From contig CALIFM010000272.1 of assembly GCA_938021685.1 (NCBI GenBank), forward strand, positions 1 to 15,131: a stretch of DNA of 15,131 nt, written 5' to 3'. A program made the translations under genes and the position numbers. The notes below the pieces were generated by a model that was given only the letters and a program-made list of their open reading frames with translations, searched no databases and was not told where the DNA came from. Shown here piece by piece: positions 7,350 to 13,124 of the stretch (its first letter is position 1; every line of letters begins with the position of its first letter). This DNA is from an uncultured Gammaproteobacteria bacterium (lineage in GTDB: Bacteria; Pseudomonadota; Gammaproteobacteria; Arenicellales; Poriferihabitantaceae).

Positions 7350-8795
7350 ATGCAAGAATCAAACTCATTGGTAACTAAGTTGCTACTAAATGACGGGGAG
7401 CTAAACCCCCAGAAACTTGACAATGTGCTGGGGCAGATGATGGGCGCGCAAATTGATTTTGCCGATCTGTATTTCCAACATGCAATCTTTGAAAGCTGGT
7501 CTTTGGATGAAAACAAAGTGAAGTCTGGCTCATTTGAGATAGAGCAAGGTGTGGGCGTGCGCGCCATCAGCGGCGAAAAAACTGGCTTTGCCTATTCAGA
7601 TGAAATAAATAATGCTGCCTTATTGGACGCAGCGCTATCTGCGCGCAGCATTGCTCAGTTAGGTCAAAACAGCCAACAACCCACACCATTTAAAAAAACA
7701 GCCACCAAGCCATTATATGTTGACAGCAACCCAATAGAAGGATTGCAAGACGCAGACAAAGTGCTGTTGCTACAAACCGTCAACCAAGCCGCACGTGACG
7801 CTGATCCACGCGTAAAAGAAGTAACGGTAAGCTTATCTGGCGGCCGCGAAGTGGTGTTGGTTGCCGCTTCTGATGGTACGTATCAATCTGACATTCGGCC
7901 GCTGATCAGGTTGAATGTATCTGTCATTGTTGAACAAAATGGCCGTCGAGAGACCGGCGCAACCGGCGGCGGCGGGCGCTTTAGTTATGATTATTTTTAT
8001 CAAGAAAACCGCGCTCAAGGCTATGCCGCTGAAGCGGTGCGCCAAGCGATTGTCAACCTTGAATCAGTCGCGGCCCCAGCCGGTGAAATGACCGTAGTGC
8101 TGGGCGCAGGCTGGCCTGGCATTTTACTGCATGAAGCCATTGGTCATGGATTAGAAGGCGACTTCAATCGCAAAGGTACTTCTGCCTTTAGTAACCGTAT
8201 TGGTGAGCGCGTGGCCAGCGACCACTGCACAATTGTGGACGACGGTACCTTGGTTGATCGTCGTGGCTCGCTCAGCATTGATGATGAAGGTACACCGACT
8301 GAGAATACAGTGTTAATTGAAAACGGCATTTTAAAAAACTACATGCAAGACAAGCTCAATGCCCGCTTAATGGGCATGAGTCCTACTGGTAATGGCCGGC
8401 GCGAATCATACCGCCATCTACCCATGCCTAGAATGACGAACACTTATATGCATAACGGTACGCATAACCCACAAGAGATTATTGAATCGGTAGACAAAGG
8501 CATTTATGCCGTCAACTTCGGCGGTGGCCAAGTGGACATCACCTCGGGCAAGTTTGTGTTTAGCGCCTCAGAAGCTTATCTGATTGATAAAGGTAAAATT
8601 GGCGCCCCGATCAAAGGCGCAACCTTAATTGGTAACGGGCCAGACGTCTTGACTCGCGTGAGCATGGTAGGCGACGACATGCAGCTTGATACCGGCGTGG
8701 GTGTATGTGGCAAAGAAGGCCAAAGCGTACCGGTTGGCGTGGGTCAGCCCAGCATGCGGATTGACGGCTTAACAGTTGGTGGGGACAGTGCATGA
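7350..8795 (+). CDS. tldD: Metalloprotease subunit TldD
   Basis: TldD is the catalytic, zinc-binding subunit of the cytosolic TldD/TldE protease, known in E. coli for trimming the microcin B17 leader and degrading CcdA. The 481-residue length matches the family. The metal site is H-E-A-I-G-H (261-266), and the C-terminal cysteine expected as a zinc ligand is present in G-V-C-G-K (C453). The N-terminus shows the typical D-F-A-D-L-Y-F-Q and G-V-G-V-R-A-I-S-G-E-K-T-G-F-A blocks. The ATG at 7350 gives the normal start, although no clear Shine-Dalgarno precedes it. It overlaps pmbA by ATGA, indicating translational coupling of two subunits that work as a complex. No RiPP precursor or toxin-antitoxin pair is visible nearby, so a housekeeping role is most likely. 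Confidence 0.97.
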   Translation: MQESNSLVTKLLLNDGELNPQKLDNVLGQMMGAQIDFADLYFQHAIFESWSLDENKVKSGSFEIEQGVGVRAISGEKTGFAYSDEINNAALLDAALSARSIAQLGQNSQQPTPFKKTATKPLYVDSNPIEGLQDADKVLLLQTVNQAARDADPRVKEVTVSLSGGREVVLVAASDGTYQSDIRPLIRLNVSVIVEQNGRRETGATGGGGRFSYDYFYQENRAQGYAAEAVRQAIVNLESVAAPAGEMTVVLGAGWPGILLHEAIGHGLEGDFNRKGTSAFSNRIGERVASDHCTIVDDGTLVDRRGSLSIDDEGTPTENTVLIENGILKNYMQDKLNARLMGMSPTGNGRRESYRHLPMPRMTNTYMHNGTHNPQEIIESVDKGIYAVNFGGGQVDITSGKFVFSASEAYLIDKGKIGAPIKGATLIGNGPDVLTRVSMVGDDMQLDTGVGVCGKEGQSVPVGVGQPSMRIDGLTVGGDSA

Positions 8796-10171
8796 ACACA
8801 AAAAGCTTAAGTAGTCATAGCCAACAAGCGCTTAATAGTGAAGAAAAAAAGATGCTTGAGGCTGCTGAGGTGGCCTTGGCGCAGGCGAAAAAATTAGGCT
8901 GTAGTGACGCTGACATTAGCGTAAACCGCGTCAGCGGCACTGATTACACTGTGCGCAATGGCGAGACCGAAACTATCGAACGCAATCAAGAAAAAGGTTT
9001 AGATATACGGGTGTATATCGGCCATCAAATTGGTAATGCCTCAACCAGCGATTTGAGTGATACTGCGATCCAAGATACCGTGAAAGCCGCACATTCAATT
9101 GCCAAAGTCACTGAAGGCGACCCTTGCTTGAGCTTGGCCGACCCCAAGCTATATGCCATAGAATTTCAGGACTTGCAGCTGCACCACCCACAGGCGTGGT
9201 CAGCAGAAGAGATGGCCAAACATTCTCTTGATTTAGCTACCCAATGTGAGGCTGCTGCACTGCAATTTGACAGCAAAATTAGCAATAGTGAAGGCGCTAG
9301 TTTCAGCGCCTATGAAGGCAATAGTCTGATGGCTAACAGTAATGGCTTTATCGGCTTTTCACGCGGCACCCGTTATGGCCTAAGCTGTTCAGTCATTACA
9401 GGTGAGCGTGACGACATGCAGCGTGATTATTGGTACGATTCGGTGCGCGATTTGCCGGATTTAATGGCCGCTGATGCCTTGGGCGAGAAAGCAGCAAGGC
9501 GCGCATTGCGTCGCCTTGGCGCTACCAAAATGGCCACAACCAAGGCACCTATTCTGTTTGATGCGACTGTTGCGCCAAGCCTATTGGGCCACTTAAATGC
9601 AGCGATTAACGGCAATGCTGTGTACAAAAAAGCCAGCTTTTTAGCTGAAAAAATCGGTGAGCAGGTATTCGCTTCGCACTTAGATGTGCAACAAACACCG
9701 CATTTATTAAAGGCAATGGGCAGCGCACTATACGATTCCGAAGGAGTGCAAACAAAAGACCGCAGTTACATCAATAAGGGCGTGCTTGAAAGCTATATTC
9801 TCAGCACCTATTCGGCCTGCAAACTAGGCTTAGAAACTACTGGCAATGCCGGCGGAGTGCGTAATTTACAACTGACCTCAAGCAACACCTTGTCGCGTGA
9901 AGCACTCCTTAAAGAAATGGGCAGCGGCTTGCTAGTCACGGAAATGATGGGCTTTGGTATCAACATCGTCACTGGTGATTACTCACGCGGTGCGGCCGGT
10001 TTTTGGGTAGAAAACGGTGAGATTCAATACCCTGTGCATGAAATCACTTTATCCGGCCATTTAGCCGACATGTTTAAAAATATTGTTGCCGTTGGCGATG
10101 ATGTAGACACTCGCGGCAACACCCGTACCGGTTCGGTGCTGCTTGAAGAGATGACTATCGGCGGGAGCTAA
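8792..10171 (+). CDS. pmbA: Metalloprotease subunit PmbA/TldE
   Basis: This is the non-catalytic partner of TldD. The 459-residue protein aligns by eye with E. coli PmbA (about 450) along its length: R-N-G-E-T-E-T-I-E near the N-terminus, the H-P-Q-A-W-S region, K-A-P-I-L-F-D in the middle, the D-S-E-G-V-Q-T block, and T-G-D-Y-S-R-G-A-A-G-F-W-V-E-N-G (from residue 394) in the C-terminal half. It lacks the H-E-x-x-x-H zinc motif, as expected for TldE. The start ATG overlaps the tldD stop (ATGA) and has a G-rich Shine-Dalgarno-like stretch (GGTGGGGA) just upstream inside tldD. In many proteobacteria a yjgA gene lies beside pmbA; it is absent on both sides here. Confidence 0.96.
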   Translation: MNTKSLSSHSQQALNSEEKKMLEAAEVALAQAKKLGCSDADISVNRVSGTDYTVRNGETETIERNQEKGLDIRVYIGHQIGNASTSDLSDTAIQDTVKAAHSIAKVTEGDPCLSLADPKLYAIEFQDLQLHHPQAWSAEEMAKHSLDLATQCEAAALQFDSKISNSEGASFSAYEGNSLMANSNGFIGFSRGTRYGLSCSVITGERDDMQRDYWYDSVRDLPDLMAADALGEKAARRALRRLGATKMATTKAPILFDATVAPSLLGHLNAAINGNAVYKKASFLAEKIGEQVFASHLDVQQTPHLLKAMGSALYDSEGVQTKDRSYINKGVLESYILSTYSACKLGLETTGNAGGVRNLQLTSSNTLSREALLKEMGSGLLVTEMMGFGINIVTGDYSRGAAGFWVENGEIQYPVHEITLSGHLADMFKNIVAVGDDVDTRGNTRTGSVLLEEMTIGGS

Positions 10172-10207
10172 AAGTAAGAGGCCAACACTACATAAACTAC
10201 AGGCAAT

Positions 10208-10235
10208 AAAAAAGGCAGCGAAGGCTGCCTTTTTT
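10208..10235. terminator. Bidirectional intrinsic terminator between pmbA and rpsI
   Basis: A perfect 12-base stem, AAAAAAGGCAGC (10208-10219) and GCTGCCTTTTTT (10224-10235), encloses the 4-base loop GAAG. The GC core with an A tract on one side and a T tract on the other makes it a rho-independent terminator readable in both directions. It serves the convergent genes pmbA (36 bases upstream on +) and rpsI (about 54 bases away on -). Confidence 0.93.
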
Positions 10236-10288
10236 GCATGTGCCTTGACCCCAAACTATAAACTCGGGCCAAGCAAATAGCGCCTGTA

Positions 10289-10681
10289 TTAACGCTTTGA
10301 GAATTGTGGACGTTTACGCGCTTTGCGCAAACCAATTTTTTTGCGTTCCACCTTCCGGGCGTCACGGGTGACAAAGCCAGCTTTACGCAGTTCAGACTGC
10401 AGCTGATCATCATAATCAATCAACGCGCGGGTGATACCGTGCCGAATTGCGCCTGCCTGACCCGTGTTACCACCGCCGTTCACATTAACACGGACATCAA
10501 ACTTATCAGTCATTTCCAGCAGCTCAAGCGGCTGACGCACGATCATGCGGGTCGTTTCACGACCAAAAAACACATCTAACGGACGGTTGTTGATCGTGAT
10601 ATTGCCGCTGCCGCTTTGAATCATAACCCGTGCAGATGATGACTTGCGTCTACCGGTACCAGTGTAGGTTTGAGTTGCCAT
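10289..10681 (-). CDS. rpsI: 30S ribosomal protein S9
   Basis: S9 is a small-subunit head protein whose C-terminal tail reaches the P-site tRNA. The 130-residue length equals that of E. coli S9. The S9 signature G-G-G-N-T-G-Q-A-G-A-I-R-H-G-I-T-R-A-L spans 69-87, and the protein ends in the conserved S-K-R tail. It begins Y-T-G-T-G-R-R-K-S-S-S-A-R (6-18), as usual. It lies downstream of rplM in the standard L13-S9 operon. The likely ribosome-binding sequence (AAAGGCGAC on the minus strand) is unusually far from the ATG, about 16 bases from AGG to the start, and is duplicated upstream. Confidence 0.98.
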   Translation of the reverse strand: MATQTYTGTGRRKSSSARVMIQSGSGNITINNRPLDVFFGRETTRMIVRQPLELLEMTDKFDVRVNVNGGGNTGQAGAIRHGITRALIDYDDQLQSELRKAGFVTRDARKVERKKIGLRKARKRPQFSKR

Positions 10682-10682
10682 A

Positions 10683-10728
10683 ATTATTAATGTGTCGCCT
10701 TTAGTATTATTAATGTGTCGCCTTTAGT
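10683..10728. repeat. Exact tandem repeat, 2 x 23 bp, in the rplM-rpsI spacer
   Basis: Bases 10683-10705 and 10706-10728 are identical and directly adjacent. They fill 46 of the 54 bases between rplM and rpsI. On the minus strand each copy contains ACTAAAGGCGACACATTAAT, so the purine-rich candidate Shine-Dalgarno of rpsI is present twice. Neither copy contains a start codon. Perfect identity suggests a recent duplication by slippage. Confidence 0.95.
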
Positions 10729-10735
10729 GTTTGGC

Positions 10736-11167
10736 TTAGTTGATCTTTAATGTTTCGGGTTGCTGTGCTTGGTGGTCATGTTCAGAACCTGCGTAAACTT
10801 TCAGTTTTTTAAACATGGCGCGGCCTAATTTATTTTTAGGTAACATGCCTTTCACTGCTTTCTCGATAGCACGCGTAGGATGACGGTCTAATAAGTCACG
10901 CAAGTTCACGCTTTTAATACCGCCTGGGAAGCCCGTATGGTGGTGATAAATTTTATCGTCCATCTTCTTGCCTGTAACCGCAACTTTCTCGGCATTAATG
11001 ACTACAATATAATCGCCCGTATCAACGTGCGGTGTGTATTCAGGCTTATGCTTGCCACGCAAACGGTGGGCAATTTCTGTCGCTAAGCGACCAAGCACGG
11101 CGTTTTCTGCGTCTACGACGTACCAATTGTGTTCAGCATTCTGCGCGTTAGCGGAGTAAGTTTTCAT
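10736..11167 (-). CDS. rplM: 50S ribosomal protein L13
   Basis: L13 is an early-assembling large-subunit protein. The 143-residue length is one more than in E. coli. Typical blocks are W-Y-V-V-D-A-E-N-A-V-L-G-R-L-A-T (15-30), L-R-G-K-H-K-P-E-Y-T-P (36-46), D-Y-I-V-V-I-N-A (52-59) and the C-terminal K-G-M-L-P-K-N-K-L-G-R (106-116). It is the first gene of the rplM-rpsI operon and is transcribed away from dprA. The Shine-Dalgarno is weak (AGAAG-like, just before the ATG). In E. coli L13 represses its own operon; no matching leader structure can be asserted here. Confidence 0.98.
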   Translation of the reverse strand: MKTYSANAQNAEHNWYVVDAENAVLGRLATEIAHRLRGKHKPEYTPHVDTGDYIVVINAEKVAVTGKKMDDKIYHHHTGFPGGIKSVNLRDLLDRHPTRAIEKAVKGMLPKNKLGRAMFKKLKVYAGSEHDHQAQQPETLKIN

Positions 11168-11207
11168 CTGCTTCTAGTTCAATTGAGCTAAGAATTTTGG
11201 GCGGCGA

Positions 11208-11236
11208 ATATTACTAAACCTATTAGCAGGACACAA
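11208..11236 (-). promoter_or_regulatory. Candidate sigma70 promoter for rplM-rpsI
   Basis: Read on the minus strand, TTGTGT (-35, 11236-11231) and TAATAT (-10, 11213-11208) are separated by exactly 17 bases. Transcription would start near 11201, leaving a leader of about 34 bases before the L13 ATG. Position and spacing are good, although each hexamer is only a partial match. Confidence 0.5.
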
Positions 11237-11298
11237 GCCTTTTTAAAACATTAAATGTATGAAATATCAATACGCTGAGACACTAGCTATCAACAGCA

Positions 11299-11327
11299 TT
11301 GAAAGAATGTGACACCCAGCCTATTTT
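11299..11327 (+). promoter_or_regulatory. Candidate sigma70 promoter for dprA
   Basis: TTGAAA (11299-11304) and TATTTT (11322-11327) are separated by 17 bases, a good -35 and a moderate -10. Transcription would begin near 11334, upstream of the ATGs at 11359 and 11377. The longest dprA frame begins at the TTG inside this -35 box, so this promoter argues against that start. Confidence 0.45.
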
Positions 11328-11376
11328 TGGATACCCTACTGGGCCGCAACTGTTATCGATGTTAGATTGTTTCAAG

Positions 11377-12492
11377 ATGGATGCACAGCAAAAAATAGCT
11401 TGGCTAAAGCTGGCCAACACGCCCAAGATAAACCACGCCAACAAACGGGTTTTAATTGATCACTTCGGCAGTGCTGAAAAGCTTTACGACACCCCTTTTA
11501 GTTTGGTGCAAAAAACCATCAATGCCGACAGCACTTTTATGCAGCACTTGGCCTTTGATGTGCCAGATGTGCAATTACAACAGCAGTTGCAACTGCTTGA
11601 GCAACACCAAATTCAAATTATCCCCTGGGGGCATGAGCATTACCCTGCTTTATTAGCACAGTTGAGCGACGCCCCAGTAATGTTATTTTGCCAAGGTGAT
11701 GTGAGTTTGCTTAATGGCCCACAAATTGCCATGGTGGGTTCGCGCAGCGCCTCACCCGGGGGCCTTAAGACCGCGTTTGAGTTTGCCAAGCAATTGGCTC
11801 AAGCAGGTATTAGCATTACCAGCGGCTTGGCGCAGGGCATTGATGGCGCCGCGCACAAAGGCGCATTACCCGAAGTGGGCAAAACCATTGCGGTGGTGGC
11901 CACGGGCCTTGACCAAGTTTATCCACGCAACCACAACCAGCTTGCTAATCAAATTAGGCAGCAAGGGGTGATAGTGAGCGAGTTCGTGCCGACCACCGGG
12001 CCACGGCGTGAATACTTCCCACAGCGCAATCGGCTAATTAGCGGCCTTGCCCTAGGAGTACTGGTAGTGGAGGCAGGCATTCGCAGCGGCAGTTTGATTA
12101 CTGCACGCCTCGCAGGCGAGCAAGGACGCGAGATTTATGCTATCCCCGGCTCTATTCACTTACCCACTAGCCGAGGTTGCCACCAACTGATTCGTCAAGG
12201 AGCCAAGCTAGTGGAAACCACCAAAGATATTTTAGAAGAGTTGCGAAATAGCGTAGATTTATTTGCCATGCTGCCGCAAGATGATACAAATAACGACACC
12301 CATGCAACAAATAACCTCAACGCTGATTCTAAAAAGATACTCGATCTGATAGATTTTGCCCCCACAGGCCTTGATGAATTGGCTGAGCAGACGCATATAC
12401 CCATAGATAAACTCTCAAGTATATTATTAGAACTGGAACTTAGCGGTTTGGTTGCAGCCACCTCTGGCGGGCGTTATCAACGGCTGAAATAA
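11377..12492 (+). CDS. dprA: DNA processing protein DprA (DNA protecting protein, Smf)
   Basis: DprA binds incoming single-stranded DNA during natural transformation and loads RecA onto it; it is also kept in species not known to be competent. From the chosen ATG the protein has 371 residues and begins M-D-A-Q-Q-K-I-A-W-L, the usual DprA N-terminus. The frame is open further up to a TTG at 11299 and has another ATG at 11359, but the extra residues look non-homologous and the TTG lies in a probable promoter. An N-terminal helical region is followed by the Rossmann-like domain: M-V-G-S-R-S-A-S (from residue 119), S-G-L-A-Q-G-I-D-G-A-A-H, the F-P-Q-R-N-R-L-I-S-G block and S-G-S-L-I-T-A-R-L-A. 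A C-terminal winged-helix (DML1-like) segment covers about the last 55 residues. It heads a dprA-smg-topA cluster. Confidence 0.96.
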   Translation: MDAQQKIAWLKLANTPKINHANKRVLIDHFGSAEKLYDTPFSLVQKTINADSTFMQHLAFDVPDVQLQQQLQLLEQHQIQIIPWGHEHYPALLAQLSDAPVMLFCQGDVSLLNGPQIAMVGSRSASPGGLKTAFEFAKQLAQAGISITSGLAQGIDGAAHKGALPEVGKTIAVVATGLDQVYPRNHNQLANQIRQQGVIVSEFVPTTGPRREYFPQRNRLISGLALGVLVVEAGIRSGSLITARLAGEQGREIYAIPGSIHLPTSRGCHQLIRQGAKLVETTKDILEELRNSVDLFAMLPQDDTNNDTHATNNLNADSKKILDLIDFAPTGLDELAEQTHIPIDKLSSILLELELSGLVAATSGGRYQRLK

Positions 12493-12510
12493 AAGTATTG
12501 CTCAGCCTAA

Positions 12511-12528
12511 TTAGCAAGATTTTGCTAA
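12511..12528. repeat. AT-rich hairpin after dprA
   Basis: TTAGCAA (12511-12517) and TTGCTAA (12522-12528) form a 7-base stem with loop GATT, 18 bases past the dprA stop. There is no T tract after it and the stem is AT-rich, so at most it is a weak attenuator or mRNA end-stabilising stem. Confidence 0.35.
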
Positions 12529-12563
12529 AGCAGCTAAGTCTTAAACTGGTAGTAAGCTAGCTG

Positions 12564-12572
12564 TGCTAGTAT
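12564..12572 (+). promoter_or_regulatory. Candidate extended -10 promoter for smg
   Basis: TGCTAGTAT (12564-12572) fits an extended -10 element (TGn plus a 4/6 hexamer), with no good -35 at the right distance. Transcription would start near 12579, ahead of the ATG at 12598 but after the earlier ATG at 12571, which favours the later start for smg. Confidence 0.3.
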
Positions 12573-12597
12573 GGCGTTTCGTTATAGAGCGATAAAC

Positions 12598-13086
12598 ATG
12601 AAAGAAAACGTATTCGACATCCTACTCTACTTGTTCGAGCATTATATGCTTGAGCACACCGAGCAAGAAACGGATGAAGAAACCATTATGATGGAGCTGA
12701 TGCAAGCAGGCTTTCATCATATTGCCATCGATAAAGCCTTTGATTGGTTAGAAAACTTGGCCATTATGTGCGATGAGCACGAAAGCAACACCCAGCAAAT
12801 ACCGCAATCAAACGCTATGCGCCATTATGCGCCCGAAGAAAAAGAGCGCATCAGCCAACAAGCACGCGGTTTGATCTTATCCTTAGAACAATGCGGGGTA
12901 CTAAACACCGCTTCACGTGAGATGGTGATTGACCGGCTGATGGCGCTGAACGAACACGATATCGAACTTAATCACGTCAAATGGGTTATATTGATGGTGC
13001 TGACAAATTGCACCGATGCCGACACACAGTCCTTAGAATGGACTGAATCTTTGGTACTCGAAGGCCCGCAAGCCGTCTTCCACTAA
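12598..13086 (+). CDS. smg: Smg family protein (DUF494)
   Basis: Smg is a small conserved proteobacterial protein whose biochemical function is not established. From the ATG at 12598 it has 162 residues and begins M-K-E-N-V-F-D-I-L-L-Y-L-F-E, matching the family start (E. coli Smg is about 157). An in-frame ATG at 12571 would add nine residues with no counterpart. Conserved features include A-G-F and A-F-D-W-L-E-N-L-A in the N-terminal part, R-H-Y-A-P-E-E, L-E-Q-C-G-V-L, R-E-M-V-I-D-R-L-M-A-L and V-K-W-V-I-L-M-V-L. It is strongly acidic. It lies between dprA and topA, its usual place in gamma- and betaproteobacteria. Confidence 0.93.
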   Translation: MKENVFDILLYLFEHYMLEHTEQETDEETIMMELMQAGFHHIAIDKAFDWLENLAIMCDEHESNTQQIPQSNAMRHYAPEEKERISQQARGLILSLEQCGVLNTASREMVIDRLMALNEHDIELNHVKWVILMVLTNCTDADTQSLEWTESLVLEGPQAVFH

Positions 13087-13124
13087 CCGTCCAACACGGA
13101 CATACCACTCTACCAATATATATT

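Noticed and set aside
7350..10171. TldD/PmbA as sign of a peptide natural-product (RiPP) cluster
   Set aside because: TldD/TldE are widespread housekeeping proteins. No precursor peptide, YcaO, dehydrogenase or exporter is visible here, and the neighbours are glycan and ribosomal genes.
10304..10579. Plus-strand open frame of 91 codons inside the S9 region
   Set aside because: It is antisense to rpsI, which is certain; the frame has no family resemblance and no start signals.
11299..12492. DprA as part of a defence island or mobile element
   Set aside because: It sits in the standard dprA-smg-topA housekeeping order with no defence genes, integrase or repeats around it.
13089..13101. GTCC-AACAC-GGAC inverted repeat between smg and topA as a terminator or operator
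   Set aside because: The stem is only four bases and has no T tract; such a repeat is expected by chance.
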